Position numbers and translations under genes: made by a program. Under the pieces are notes generated by a model that was not told the DNA's origin, made no database searches, and saw nothing but the letters and a program-made list of their open reading frames with translations. From Alitta virens (Eukaryota > Annelida > Polychaeta > Phyllodocida > Nereididae), in NCBI GenBank assembly GCA_932294295.1, contig OW028585.1:21180912-21244911 (forward strand): a stretch of DNA of 64,000 bases. Reading direction: 5' to 3'. The number at the start of each line of letters is the position of its first letter. Positions within the stretch are counted from its first letter, which is position 1. Positions 10,201-20,159 of this stretch are shown in pieces.

Positions 10201-10368
10201 TGTGCTGGGATTCCAACCACTGGGTCCCAGGTTCAAGTAATGGTCAAGCTAAGTTGGACGGCTGTTTCATTCATCATCTCATTGCCATGGTCCCTGCCTA
10301 TCTGAATTAGCCCATCAGGTACAGAAATACAGGATGGAAAACCATAATCAACCCACCTACAAGTTCTT
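10201..10368 (+). mobile_element. tRNA-derived SINE (family 1), 5'-truncated
   Basis: Starts inside the tRNA-like head at GCTGGGATTCCAACCACTGG, carries a decayed box B (GGTTCAAGTAA) and then the body GCTAAGTTGGACGGCTGTTT..CATTGCCATGGTCC..TACAGAAATACAGGATGG. Better copies with box A lie at 30303 and 52945, and a tail-only copy at 32335. The box A region is missing here. Confidence 0.75.
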
Positions 10369-11070
10369 TATACAGATTCCATTCAATTTTGTGTGAATAA
10401 TTTTCAGGGTCACCTAAATATTCATAAAAAACATTCCAAATGGGCACATGATGCAGTTGCAAAATTTTCAAATCAGTATAGCCAGTGGTCCAATCGCGGC
10501 CCTGGTCCAATCCCAGCAACTCTCCTCTACATAAATATTAAATTTACAAATATTTACGTATATATCTACATTGTTCAACTTTACCTTTTTTTACTTCATG
10601 TTCATAAGTTGCAATGAATAAACACACACAATTACACAAAGGTACATAGCCTTCCCAACTGCAATTTGTGAAAGTGAAGTTGTAAAGGTAAAAAATTAAC
10701 TAAATTAACATACCTCATTTCAGGTGAGGAAGGCAAACATTAGAAATGGTAAAAATGAAAAATAACAAAATGTGCAAGATATTCAGGATATGCAACGGAC
10801 AGCTAAACAGCTAGACAGACAGACATTGCCCTATAGTCCCACACAAAAAAATTTAAACATCTCCTTTTAGGACACGCATGAAATAAAGTATTTCAATTAA
10901 ATTAAATAGGAGCAATACTTCAAACAATATTCAGCAGGCTATTATTTTAAAAACAGCATGAAATAAGTTTACATCACAGATGTCATGGCTACCTCTAGAT
11001 ATGAAATATTTCAGAAAGTAAAGATTTTAATCAACCTGAACATAATATGATATATTTTTTGTCTTTTTAG
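10369..11070. repeat. 5' flank of zinc-finger locus 1, duplicated at 32400-33194
   Basis: Long stretches match the flank of the second zinc-finger locus. Examples are AGGAGCAATACTTCAAACAA and CAGCAGGCTATTATTTTAA, and ATGTCATGGCTACCTCTAGA just before the exon. The order and spacing are kept, so this is a segmental duplication, not convergence. The region just before 11071 ends in a pyrimidine tract and TAG, a good splice acceptor for the finger exon. Confidence 0.75.
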
Positions 11071-11340
11071 AGAACTGCATTAATTTGAAGAGCAGTGTGT
11101 ATTCTGAGATGCAAGGTGGCAGTGAACAGGATAAGAGTACAGATGTGCATATGGATAATATGACAACACACATTGAAAGACTACATACTTGCAATATCTG
11201 TAAGAAAGGATTCACACATAAACGTAATTTGGTTGCACACATGAGAATACACACGGGAGAAATGCCAGTGCAGTGTGTGTGGGAAAAAATTCAAAACATC
11301 AAGAGAGCGGAAATTACACTTGATGTTACATACAGGAGAA
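11071..11340 (+). pseudogene. N-terminal part of zinc-finger exon 1, split by two frameshifts
   Basis: Starts after a TTTTTAG acceptor. One frame (from 11085) encodes an acidic linker and finger 1, [21 protein letters not shown]. Compared with the paralogue at 33360 the sequence has lost five bases (TATAT) near 11269. Finger 2 ([18 protein letters not shown]) therefore lies in the next frame. A 16-bp tandem duplication of ACATACAGGAGAAAAA at about 11328-11359 then shifts the frame again into that of the main array. The first two fingers therefore cannot be joined to the array without editing or splicing, and the gene is probably inactive or re-started. Confidence 0.7.
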
Positions 11341-12193
11341 AAAACATACAGGAGAAAAACTTTACACTTGCAACATCTGTGGGAAAAGATTTACAACAAA
11401 ATTCAGTCTCACCGCACACCTAAGGATACACAGTGGAGAAAGACCTCACACTTGCAATGTCTGTGGGAAAGGATTTACTCAGCAAAGTAACCTGACCAAA
11501 CACATGAGGATACACAGTGGAGAGAAACCTTACACTTGCAATGTCTGTGGGAAAGGATTTATTCAGCAAAGTAACCTGACCAAACACATGAGGATACACA
11601 GTGGAGAGAAACCTTACACTTGCAATGTCTGTGGGAAAGGATTTACAGATCAAGGTAACCTGACCAAACACATGAGGATACACAGTGGAGAGAAATCTTA
11701 CACTTGCAATGTCTGTGGGAAAGGATTTACAGATCAAGGTAACCTGACCAAACACATGAGGATACACAGTGGAGAGAAACCTTGCTCTTGCAATGTCTGT
11801 GGGAAAGGATTTACAGATCAAGGTAACCTGACCAAACACATGAGGATACACAGTGGAGAGAAACCTTACACTTGCAATGTCTGTGGGAAAGGATTTACAC
11901 AGCAGCCTCACCTGACTGGGCACATGAGGATACACAGTGGAGAGAAACCTTACACTTGCAATGTCTGTGGGAAAGGATTTACACAGCAGCCTCACCTGTC
12001 TGGGCACATGAGGATACACAGTGGAGAGAAAGCTTACACTTGCAATGTCTGTGGGAAAGGATTTAAACAGCAAAGTAACCTGACCACACACATGAGGATA
12101 CACAGTGGAGAGAAACCTTATACTTGCAATGTCTGTGGGAAAGGATTTACACAGCAAGGTCACCTGACCAAACACATGAGGATACACAGCTGA
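11324..12193 (+). CDS. C2H2 zinc-finger array protein (10 open fingers)
   Basis: A tandem array of classical C2H2 fingers with HSGEKPY linkers, 84 bases per finger. Ten fingers are open in this frame, from [21 protein letters not shown] to [21 protein letters not shown]. All Cys and His zinc ligands are present. The helix contact positions vary (QQSNLTK, DQGNLTK three times, [28 protein letters not shown]) while the frameworks are almost identical in DNA. That pattern indicates recent finger duplication with homogenisation. Such proteins are nuclear DNA-binding regulators, but no effector domain (KRAB, BTB, SCAN) is visible here. The stop at 12191 replaces a Gly codon (TGA for GGA) in a linker, and a thirteenth finger remnant follows until a Tc1 element interrupts it near 12240. 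The first ATG of this frame is inside the array (11504), so the true start is unknown. Confidence 0.75.
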   Translation, partial: CYIQEKKHTGEKLYTCNICGKRFTTKFSLTAHLRIHSGERPHTCNVCGKGFTQQSNLTKHMRIHSGEKPYTCNVCGKGFIQQSNLTKHMRIHSGEKPYTCNVCGKGFTDQGNLTKHMRIHSGEKSYTCNVCGKGFTDQGNLTKHMRIHSGEKPCSCNVCGKGFTDQGNLTKHMRIHSGEKPYTCNVCGKGFTQQPHLTGHMRIHSGEKPYTCNVCGKGFTQQPHLSGHMRIHSGEKAYTCNVCGKGFKQQSNLTTHMRIHSGEKPYTCNVCGKGFTQQGHLTKHMRIHS

Positions 12194-12240
12194 GAGAGAC
12201 CTTGCACCTGCACTTACTGTGAAAAAGAACTTGCTGTGCA

Positions 12241-12812
12241 AAAAGAGGACTACGTGAAAATTTTGAAAGAAAACCTCTAGTAGTCAGCAGCAAAACTGGG
12301 TCTGGGTCGTCGTTTTGTCTTCCAACATGACAACGACCCAAAGCATACCTCGCTTCTGGTGAAGAACTACCTCCAGAAGAGCAAAGTGAATGTTATTGAC
12401 TGGCCTGCACAAAGTCCTGACCTGAATCCCAAAATCTGTGGGGTGAACTGAAGACCAGGGTCCATGCCAGGAGGCCATCAAATCTGGAGGAGCTTGAGAG
12501 ATTCGCCAAAGAAGAATGGGCTGGGATTCCTTAGAAGACGTGTCTGAAACTTGTTCAAAACTGCACTAAACGACTGCAGGCTGTTATTAAGCAAAAATGA
12601 TACTCAATTGACTATTAGCATCAGGGGGGCTGATAATTTTGACCTTGGTATTTTTTCAATTTTGAAAAATAATTTTGTTGCTGTGTACAAGGTAGACGCT
12701 GTTAGCTTCCTAAATAAAACTAGTATGTTTAGAAATACTGTGTTAAAAATTCCTTACTCTGTTAAAGAGCACTTTGGAAATAGGAGGGCCAATAATTTTG
12801 TCTTCAACTGTA
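12241..12812 (+). mobile_element. Tc1-like transposon 3' remnant
   Basis: Encodes the C-terminal half of a Tc1/mariner DDE transposase: DYVKILKENL, FQHDNDPKHTS (second catalytic Asp) and WPAQSPDLNP. The usual IENLWGELK that carries the third acidic residue is broken by a ~5-base deletion near 12430, and a stop follows. The 3' end reads AGGGCCAATAATTTTGTCTT CAACTG, then TA at 12811-12812, a typical Tc1 inverted-repeat end next to a TA target. A second GGGGGCTGATAATTTTGACC lies at 12627, as in elements with paired repeats. The 5' half is absent; the junction is inside the zinc-finger gene. Confidence 0.85.
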
Positions 12813-12849
12813 CATTCTGAAACTAATTAAGAGACTGATTAATTAACTG

Positions 12850-13030
12850 CAGAGCAATGGAGGTGAGTGAGAGGAGGAGTCCATCCATGTTACACATTGA
12901 CCCCATGGGTGGGATCTTTTACTTGCCTTAGCATGGACAAGTACAAGAGACTGCCAATTTAACGTCTTATCCAAACAACATTTGGGATGATGCTCATGAA
13001 AGGTGCTCGTTTAAGGTACCCAACATTTAT
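12850..13030 (-). mobile_element. SINE family 2 remnant
   Basis: Matches the body of the SINE at 47256-47515: AGAGGAGTCCATCCATGTTA, CCCATGGGTGGGATCTTTTA, GCCAATTTAACGTC and GGGATGATGCTCATGAAAGG. The tRNA-like head, present at 47440-47515, is missing here. Confidence 0.65.
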
Positions 13031-13119
13031 CATCCCATAATCTGATAATCTGACCAATCAGAAGCTGTTAAACATCTTCATTCTTAAGGTGTACCAGCCA
13101 TTTCTGTAAAAACCACTGG

Positions 13120-13311
13120 TCAAAGAAAAATGGTTGACATGCTTGTCCCCCAGCCATCACACCACACCATCTGGCAGATGGCAGATGTGGTGCATAGAGA
13201 ATAGTATTTCTCTTTGTCAGTCACTGGATGGTTGTCGCACCACAACATCTTATAGACAGCAGATGTGTTGCACAGGGAAACATATTTCATTCTATCAGTG
13301 ACTTTTGCCAC
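13120..13311 (-). CDS. doubtful small ORF with a duplicated 26-residue Cys repeat
   Basis: The minus strand encodes two copies of a 26-residue unit with the consensus VTDxxKYxSLCxTSAxxxMxWCD, arising from a 78-bp tandem duplication. Cys positions are kept in both units. No family is recognised, there is no clear start (the frame simply opens after a stop) and no neighbours support it. It may be a fragment of a larger repeated coding exon or a non-coding minisatellite that happens to be open. Confidence 0.2.
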   Translation of the reverse strand: MAKVTDRMKYVSLCNTSAVYKMLWCDNHPVTDKEKYYSLCTTSAICQMVWCDGWGTSMSTIFL

Positions 13312-13319
13312 TCAGATTC

Positions 13320-13850
13320 AAATATGTACAATTCACTTGAATTTTGGAAAGAGTTAATGGGCACAATTCTGTAATTCAGGATATTAATAAAATGTCAAAT
13401 ATCTTCACAGATGCTTTTGTCTCAGAGAATAATAGGTTAGGACACCACTGTTCATTATTTTATGTAATCTCAATACAACTGCATCTTAAGTTAACAGTAT
13501 AGCTAAGATAATTTTTGACAAAGCTGTAAAGCAACCTTGCAAACTTTTTAGGGGCAATCATTAAAAACATGTTGAAACTTTAATCAGGCTTAACAAGATG
13601 TTGACCACAAGGACACTCTTACGTCTGAGCTAACATTGCCCTACATATCAAAGCTAAACTGCCAGGATGTCTGAAATTTCCCTGTTTTAAAAACTAATTT
13701 ACAGTAGGGTTAGTGGTCAAGAATATACAATTTTTAAAGAAATCAAGAAATACTTACAACACTTCCTGCAGCATCAAAATGGCACCTGGTCAAAATGTTA
13801 GATTGATCCTCACAACTGCATCAAAGAATCTGATTGGGTGTCCCATGAAA
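13320..13850. other. no feature seen
   Basis: AT-rich sequence without a supported ORF or repeat. Confidence 0.45.
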
Positions 13851-13990
13851 GGTTTGGGTAGCTGCCGGGTAGCTGCCAGGTAGCTGCCGGGTAGCTGTCT
13901 GGTAGCTGGATTTGGGTAGCTAACTTTACATCTTCGAGTAGCTGCCAGGCAGCTGTCGGGTAGTTAGGCTCGGGTAGTCAACTTCACTGA
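13850..13990. repeat. minisatellite of GGGTAGCTGCC units
   Basis: GGGTAGCTGCC and close variants (CAGGTAGCTG, GGGTAGCTGT, CAGGCAGCTG) repeat about ten times, the first five strictly in tandem at 10-11 base steps and the rest spaced more widely. Confidence 0.8.
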
Positions 13991-14194
13991 TCTAATCAAA
14001 TTAATCTAACTTATACTAGTGTAAGTGTCAGCTCCAGGTAGATTATGCACAAGAGCCACAATCATAACTTTTGCTGAAAGATCATCATGATGAGAAATGA
14101 GCATGAATGCGTTTGTCATTATTTAGTTTAAGTGTACTAGGACTATGAGACATAAGCTCTGAATATTTGGACACCTGTAAAATGCATGTGTTTT

Positions 14195-14405
14195 CTGATG
14201 AAAGTCACATGTGGCAAGTTTCAGAGTTTATCAAACCAGTAATTGAAATGCAATGAAATGAAAGTCACATGCCAATCAGCATTTTAGAGACATTATTTAT
14301 TTCTAATGGGAATCACATGCTAACATTGTTTGATGTTTGATGAAAATCACATGTCCGGGAATTGGAATTTTCAGTAACTATGTATCATTACAATCACATG
14401 TCTTC
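14195..14405 (+). repeat. five spaced TCACATG motifs in a degenerate repeat
   Basis: GAAAGTCACATG (about 14205 and 14263), GGAATCACATG (about 14309), AAAATCACATG (about 14344) and ACAATCACATG (about 14392) recur at intervals of about 35-60 bases, all in one orientation and most preceded by ATGAAA-like sequence. This is a degenerate tandem repeat. TCACATG also fits the MITF/TFE-type E-box, but no gene is adjacent. Confidence 0.5.
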
Positions 14406-14409
14406 CAGA

Positions 14410-15188
14410 TAGAGACTTTGTTTAAATAACAAGATCCCATCACCCATGGCAGAAAACTTGATTCACTGGAGAACTCCCACATTTTATATAAGAAAGGTCC
14501 AGCATTTTCTGTTAGGTATCTATAAATATTAATTTAAGTCCCTTTGACAGATATAGCAGTTTGCTACTTGACACACTGTGTTATAGTCAGCTAAAAAGTA
14601 TTTTTCCATTCGTATAATATAAACAAGGATTCTTTTCAAGTTCGTGCTGCAAATAAGGCATGTAAATATTAGCTGGAGATCTTGTAGCATGTCAGAAGTA
14701 CAGGAAAACATAGTACACAATCTATTGGGGAGATTCTTATGATTTACTTTAAGACTCCATGGTGAAACATTTGGCAAGACTTAAACTTATGCAGTTCTTT
14801 GATTGGTAAGATGTCCATATCATGAAACAGTTTTGCAGTGTGGCTATTGTACTTAGCTCCAGTGATAAGTCGTTTGCTCGCTTTTGAAGTTTCATAAGAC
14901 CATTCATATGGGATGGGCAAGTATTTCCCCAAGTTGGTAGGCCATAATTAAGGTGAGGAGCAATCAGTGATTGGTAGATTGTTAGTGGGATTTCATTTGA
15001 TACCTCTTGTTTAACTCGAGAAATGACAGCTATTACTGATTACCTTATTAATTGAGTTGCATATAGGGCACATTATGTTGCCTCTGGTCATTATATATTG
15101 TGATTTAAATGAAATAGCTTGTTAAAAACTTCAGAATAGTTCAGACATATCCTTTAAGCTTATTTATTGTCTTATTTTTGCTCTACAC
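14410..15188. other. no gene supported
   Basis: Small minus-strand ORFs at 14529-14777 and 14744-14932 overlap one another and show no domain. Phrases such as LYHKFKSCQMFHHG might be LINE debris, but I cannot support a call. Confidence 0.35.
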
Positions 15189-15196
15189 ATTAGCCG

Positions 15197-15304
15197 CAGG
15201 GTACGAAATTCGAGCCGGTCCGTCGGTCCAAACCGATTAGAAATCCAAATGACCGATTAGAAGTGTCAAAATGCGAAGTTTATCGGTCACAGTGGACCGG
15301 TTAG
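15197..15304 (+). repeat. hAT 5' terminal and subterminal repeats
   Basis: The 16-bp TIR is followed by ACCGATTAG (15232-15240), GACCGATTAG (15251-15260) and GGACCGGTTAG (15294-15304). These are variants of the 3' subterminal motif, but here in the same orientation as those at the 3' end. By analogy with other hAT elements they are probably transposase-binding sites. Confidence 0.7.
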
Positions 15305-15470
15305 CCAAATCCCATAGATGCCCCAACATTCCCCCAGAGCCCCCTAGGGGGCCTCTAGTACTGGGTGACTCCATGACGTCACATGTCTTAAAGGGATTTC
15401 TGAGAGCTATTCTTAGCATCAGCTGTGTGCACATGGCGTGAAGTGCCGCGAACATCTTTGATTTTGTTGA

Positions 15471-17965
15471 GACATAGATAAATACTTGATCTTCGGTAAA
15501 AAAAGGGAAAAAAATATTGAAGGACAGGTACCAGAGTGTTCAAGGACACTTTCAGAGAAGAGAAAGAGCGATGACAATTTGTCAGCTGAACAGAATCAGC
15601 TGAAGAAGAGGGAACGTTGTTGTTCTGAAGTACAAAATTATATTATAATTTTTTCATTATTTTTTGGACAATATTTCATTCTGAAATACAAAATTAAATT
15701 TTATGAAATTTCCTGCTTAGGAACTGACAACTGGAGAGCATCTTCACTTAATGACCATGCAAATTCAACAATTCATCTGAGGGCAGTGAAAATCCATGAG
15801 GCCCAGAAGTCAGTGAATAAATCTGAATCACAAATTCAGAGGGCGCTGCACATGCTTCATGAAGTGGCAAGATGCCACTTGGAGAAGTTGTTCCGAGCTG
15901 TACATGCCATTGGAAAACATGACCGTCCATATTCAGATTTTGTATGGCAAATCGATTTACTAGAAGCAAGTGGAGTAAATGTCGGTAATCGATACAGGTA
16001 ATAAATCAATTAATTATTTTGTTGTTCAATTATCAAGTGATAGTAAATCGGTCATGCAAATGGAATTATTTCATGTATTTCAGGAATGAAAAGCAAAGCG
16101 CTGAATTTATGAAGTACATAGCAGAATCAACAAGGAAACCTGTGAAGAAATTACTGCAAGATGTGCCATTTATTGCAGTGCTATGTGATGTATCAACCAA
16201 TACTAGCACCAAAGAGCAAGAAGCCTGCTATATCCGCACTTGTCACCGAGGTGAGATCACTGTGAGATTACTAAGCTTTCAGGAAGTAGAGAGACCTACA
16301 GCAGCAAACATAGTTTCTGCTATTGAAGAGTCAGGAACTCGGTATGGAGGTCTCAGTATGGAGCAGTTTCACTCCAAACTGGTTGGTTTTGGGTCTGATG
16401 GGGCATCTGTAATGGTGGGTAGGAATGCTGGAGTTGCCACTCTACTTAAGTTAAAGAATGAGGAAATGCAGTCTGTTCACTGCTACGCTCATCGCCTGGA
16501 ACTAGCCTACAAACAGTCTATTGCCAAAGTTACGCTGTATCAGAAAGTGGAGACATTGCTGTCAAGCCTATACACACTGTATCACAAATCTGCCCCAATG
16601 AGAAGTGAACTCGAAGCAGTCTACAAATCAGAAGGAATTCCTTGTCAAGTCCCAACAAGAATCGGTGGAACAAGATGGTTACCCTTTGTTAACAAAGCTC
16701 TAGGTATTTGCTTCAAGAATTATGGTGTCTTCACTACACATCTGACTAAGGTACATGTACCTGAATTTAATTTGACATCTTTAGTGGTTTTCTCACAGGA
16801 CTTAGTGACTTTATTTTAACTTTTCATGTCATTGTTTTCAGGTCCAGGAAAACAGATTTAACAAGGAACAGAAACTCAAAGCCCATGGTCTACTGAACCT
16901 TTACACTTGTCCGAATGTACTGAAATTCGCTCACCTTCTCTGGGATGTGTTACTTACATTACAGAAACTGTCTCTGAAAATTCAAGAGACAGCAGTGACC
17001 ATATGTGAGGTTCACACTTCATACAGCAATGCTCTTGACCAGCTTGATAAGTTCCGCAGAAGGTATATATGATATCCATTTAGAAATTTTAGATATAATC
17101 TGGTTTTTATAAAAATTTCAACAATTGTGTTTTGGGATATTTCATCGAAGATTATATATCTGCAGTTCAGGTCCAAAACTGAAGGAGGTTGAGGATCTCA
17201 AGCCAGGAGATGAGTATCAAGGCCAAGCTTTGAAGGCTTCAGGGAAAGAGAGGAAACGTTTCTTTGATGTCAAAGAAGAATTCCTTTTGAAGATCAAGGA
17301 ATGTCTGACTGCTTGCTTTATAGATTCGGATAAGGCAGTAATCAAAGCTTCTGGAATCATTCATCTTAACTCCTGGCCAAGGGATGACAATTTGAAAGGT
17401 ATGATTTTAAAATGTGTATTTTAATCTTAATCTTATCATATACATCACTGGAAGTTGGAACTCAACATGTTTTTAATCTCCTGCTGCAGACTTTGGCCAT
17501 GACATGGTACAGATGTTGGCAAACCAGTTCAAGAAAACCCTACAATCAAGTGAAGTTGATGTGGACCAACTTGACAATGAATGGTTTAGTCTAAAACAAG
17601 CAGTGTCCTCAGAGTAAGTTGAGAGTATATTTCATTGATCAGTGTTCACATGACAGCATCTGGTACAATAACCTGTCTTTTTTTCCTAAACTCTTTTTTT
17701 TTTTGGCAGTTCTGGTCACCTGACATGGAATTTAATCAACAAGAAATATGGCAAGGACCACAGCAATATCCTGCCCTTGATTGACCTCTGCCATGTCATT
17801 CCAGCTTCATCTGCAGAATGTGAAAGAGGGTTCAGTGCAATGAAAAGAACCAAAACAGACTGGCGGTCTAAACTTTCTGCTGAATCTCTTACAGACCTGA
17901 TAACTGTCTCTCTTTACTCTTCAGACATTAGCAGCTATAATCCCACAGAAGCAGTTGATCTGTGA
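15471..17965 (+). CDS. hAT transposase (ZNF862/KIAA1586-like type), six exons
   Basis: Proposed exons are 15471-15997, 16084-16750, 16842-17062, 17166-17398, 17490-17613 and 17710-17965. All five introns are GT..AG and their phases agree, giving one open frame of over 590 residues. Landmarks: SLNDHANSTIHLRAV (second half of a TTF/BED-like zinc finger, exon 1), FIAVLCDVSTN (first Asp), LVGFGSDGASVM (second Asp), HCYAHRLEL (CxxH), GGTRWLPF, and PASSAECERGFSAMKR (catalytic Glu within the C-terminal dimerisation domain). By family knowledge the enzyme cuts and rejoins the element ends in the nucleus. Oddities: no in-frame ATG lies upstream of 15851 in exon 1, and an AT-rich stretch (about 15630-15720) sits where the first zinc-finger Cys pair should be, so the 5' end is unresolved or damaged. 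A domesticated host gene is less likely because TIRs and a target duplication are present. Confidence 0.85.
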
Positions 17966-18438
17966 TGGGAAGGAAGCACTCTCAGGAGGAGACCTGAACA
18001 AAATTCATATCAAAGGATCCAGACTGAGAGTGACACAGATGATCATGTTGATAGTCAAGAATGTGAAGATAGGTTAATCAGTTTCAGCTCTGAATATAGT
18101 GACAATTAAATGTATTCAGAGTATTTAGTCAACTAGATTTACATATCCAGGACATCAGTATTATGAAGTATTTAGTATTGGTAATTTTGTATTAATGTCA
18201 TGTGGTGCTCATATATTATAGCTATCCTACTTACGTTCTTTTTCTCTGTATTCTAGTCAGTCAGGTGCAGAGAGCTTTTACTTTAATGTTGTATTATCAG
18301 TATTTGAAATAATGCTCATTTTTGATGATTTCAGATTGTTTTAATTAAAGGTTCTGCGCTAAATCAATGTGTATTGATTTGATTGATTAATTCACTTATA
18401 TAACATGTATAACATGATGTATAATTGGCAGAAAATTT

Positions 18439-18537
18439 GGACCAGTTAGACCTGAAATGGACCAGTTAGACACTTGAGTGGACCAGTTAGCTCCCAGAAC
18501 GTGGACCAGTTAGCTAATTTGCGAGTTTCGTACCCTG
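18439..18537 (+). repeat. hAT 3' subterminal repeats and TIR
   Basis: GGACCAGTTAG occurs four times, at 18439-18449, 18459-18469, 18480-18490 and 18503-18513, followed by the TIR at 18522-18537. Spacings of 20, 21 and 23 bases put the motifs on about the same DNA face, as expected for cooperative transposase binding. Confidence 0.8.
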
Positions 18538-18548
18538 AAATTTAGCCG

Positions 18549-18933
18549 ATATAGTGTTATTCACATGGGATTGAACCTCCCAGATTGATAAATGAATATA
18601 AAAATAACTAATGTTTCCCTTGTCTTCCAGGTAACTAGGAGCTATTTAGTTGCTTAGTCCTGCATGACAAGCATGATAAAGGAGAGTTTGTAGTATCTCA
18701 AAAATGTTTAAATGCAGCAAATGTAGTAGCAATAAATGCTCAAGTCGTTGTGGTTGTAGTTTTCATAGTTTGTGATGGCAAAGCAAATGAAATTGGTTGA
18801 CATTAAATCCAGAAAGCAGTGCTCATTTAAAGCATACAGATTGAAAGAAATGTAATTTTGCAAGCTATGGAACTCTAGACTAACTTTCAGCTGACAAGAG
18901 CTTTTAGCAATTAACATCATATGTCAATGGGAC
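18549..18933. other. no feature seen
   Basis: Spacer between the hAT element and the next MITE; the minus-strand ORF at 18708-18920 has no recognisable domain. Confidence 0.4.
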
Positions 18934-18936
18934 TTA

Positions 18937-19586
18937 AGGAGCATTCACACTATCACGTATAAGACCTACGTATGACCACGTACATCACAAATTGGCTATA
19001 TGTGCTCACTCGTGGCTCTGTTAATCACATATTACTTCTTTTTACGAACGTCCTGGAGCAATCGTAGATCGCTCGCCGGACGTCCGTAAAATGCTCATCG
19101 GACGTCCGTAAAACGCTCGCTAAACGTCGGTCATCAGGCATCCTTGAGGCATCCGTGAGGCACTCCTAGATCGCTCGTAGATCACTCGTAGATCACTCGT
19201 AGATCGCCGGTACGAGTGAATGGTGAGAATATACAGATGGACAGTGACACGTATGGCTACGTATCGCCAAGTAGGGCCACGTAAGTATGTAGAAGGTACG
19301 TAAAACGTACGTAGGATGCTCGCCGACTGACCCCGAGCATGTTACGTAACTAATATAAACAATTTACTCGTAGAACTTACGCCCAAGTTTTAAATATGTT
19401 CAAAATTTTTTCCTCTATTCACGTATGTCTGTGAGTGGTCAAGCTCCACCAGGAGTGATCTACGAATTAGCGCGAATAAACGCTCGGGGAGTGAATCACG
19501 TATGGCCAAGGATGAACAGGAGTGAAAAAAAATATTTGCATATGTGGTCATACTTAGCTCTTATAAATGATTGTGTGAACACCCCT
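18937..19586. mobile_element. PIF/Harbinger-type MITE (about 650 bp)
   Basis: The left end AGGAGCATTCACAC and the inverted right end AGGGGTGTTCACAC match, and similarity continues inward (ATCACGTATAAGA against ATCATTTATAAGA, then GTATGACCAC on both sides). TTA flanks both ends (18934-18936 and 19587-19589), the 3-bp target duplication typical of PIF/Harbinger. The interior is CpG-rich, with direct repeats of ACTCGTAGATC and many ACGTA motifs, and encodes no transposase. A Harbinger transposase fragment lies about 9 kb away at 29007. Confidence 0.8.
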
Positions 19587-19599
19587 TTAGTCCAGGTTA

Positions 19600-20155
19600 G
19601 ATGATAGCACTGGCATAAATAACACTCTCATAAAGAACAATGCTTACTGGCGCAGAACAGGTACAATGTGATGACTTCTACCCTGGATAATACGTTGGAT
19701 TGGTTTGATGTCGGACTAATATGGGCTGGCATTGGCCAATGTCAAGCTGACATGGCATGTTAGCTTGGAAACTTTTCTGTGCAAATCAAGACAAGCAAGT
19801 TAAATAAACTTGCAACTCAAATTAGTCTCCTATGAAGATTACCAACTTTCTGTAATTTTGTGAAAAGAGACAATTTTCTGTAATTTCATGAAAAGAGGCG
19901 AACCGCATAATGCTTCCATGTTTCAACAAGTAGCAAATACCAGTGAAGTGATTGTCATAGAAGTACACTGGTTGTAAGTTTGCACAATAACAAGGAGTGG
20001 CCTGTTCATAGGTTGCATGGGTTGAGTTTATCACTAACATAGAATATTACATGTGCCTCTATTACCTTGCCTGTTCTAAAACTTTTTGAACTGCAGCTAT
20101 GTACAGCAGCAGACTTTCAGAAATTGGGATCATTAAAATTTTTAATTAATCATGA
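19600..20155. other. no feature seen
   Basis: AT-rich sequence without a supported gene; the minus-strand ORF at 19822-20040 is featureless. Confidence 0.4.
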
Positions 20156-20159
20156 TTTC

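Larger units (their letters stand above)
15197..18537 (+). mobile_element. near full-length hAT transposon (about 3.3 kb)
   Basis: The ends are inverted repeats: CAGGGTACGAAATTCG at 15197-15212 and, reversed, CAGGGTACGAAACTCG at 18522-18537. This is the CAGGG start common in hAT elements. The flanks share ATTAGCCG (15189-15196) and TTTAGCCG (18541-18548), seven of eight bases, as expected for the 8-bp hAT target duplication. Three extra A bases separate the right end from its flank, so the exact right boundary is uncertain. Subterminal repeats lie just inside both ends, and the interior holds a spliced transposase gene without disabling changes from exon 2 on. Confidence 0.88.

Noticed and set aside
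11420..12241. 273-residue minus-strand ORF of repeated [17 protein letters not shown] units
   Set aside because: It is the antisense of the zinc-finger array; its 28-residue period only mirrors the 84-bp finger repeat.
15748..15969. Minus-strand ORF inside the hAT element
   Set aside because: Antisense of the transposase exon.
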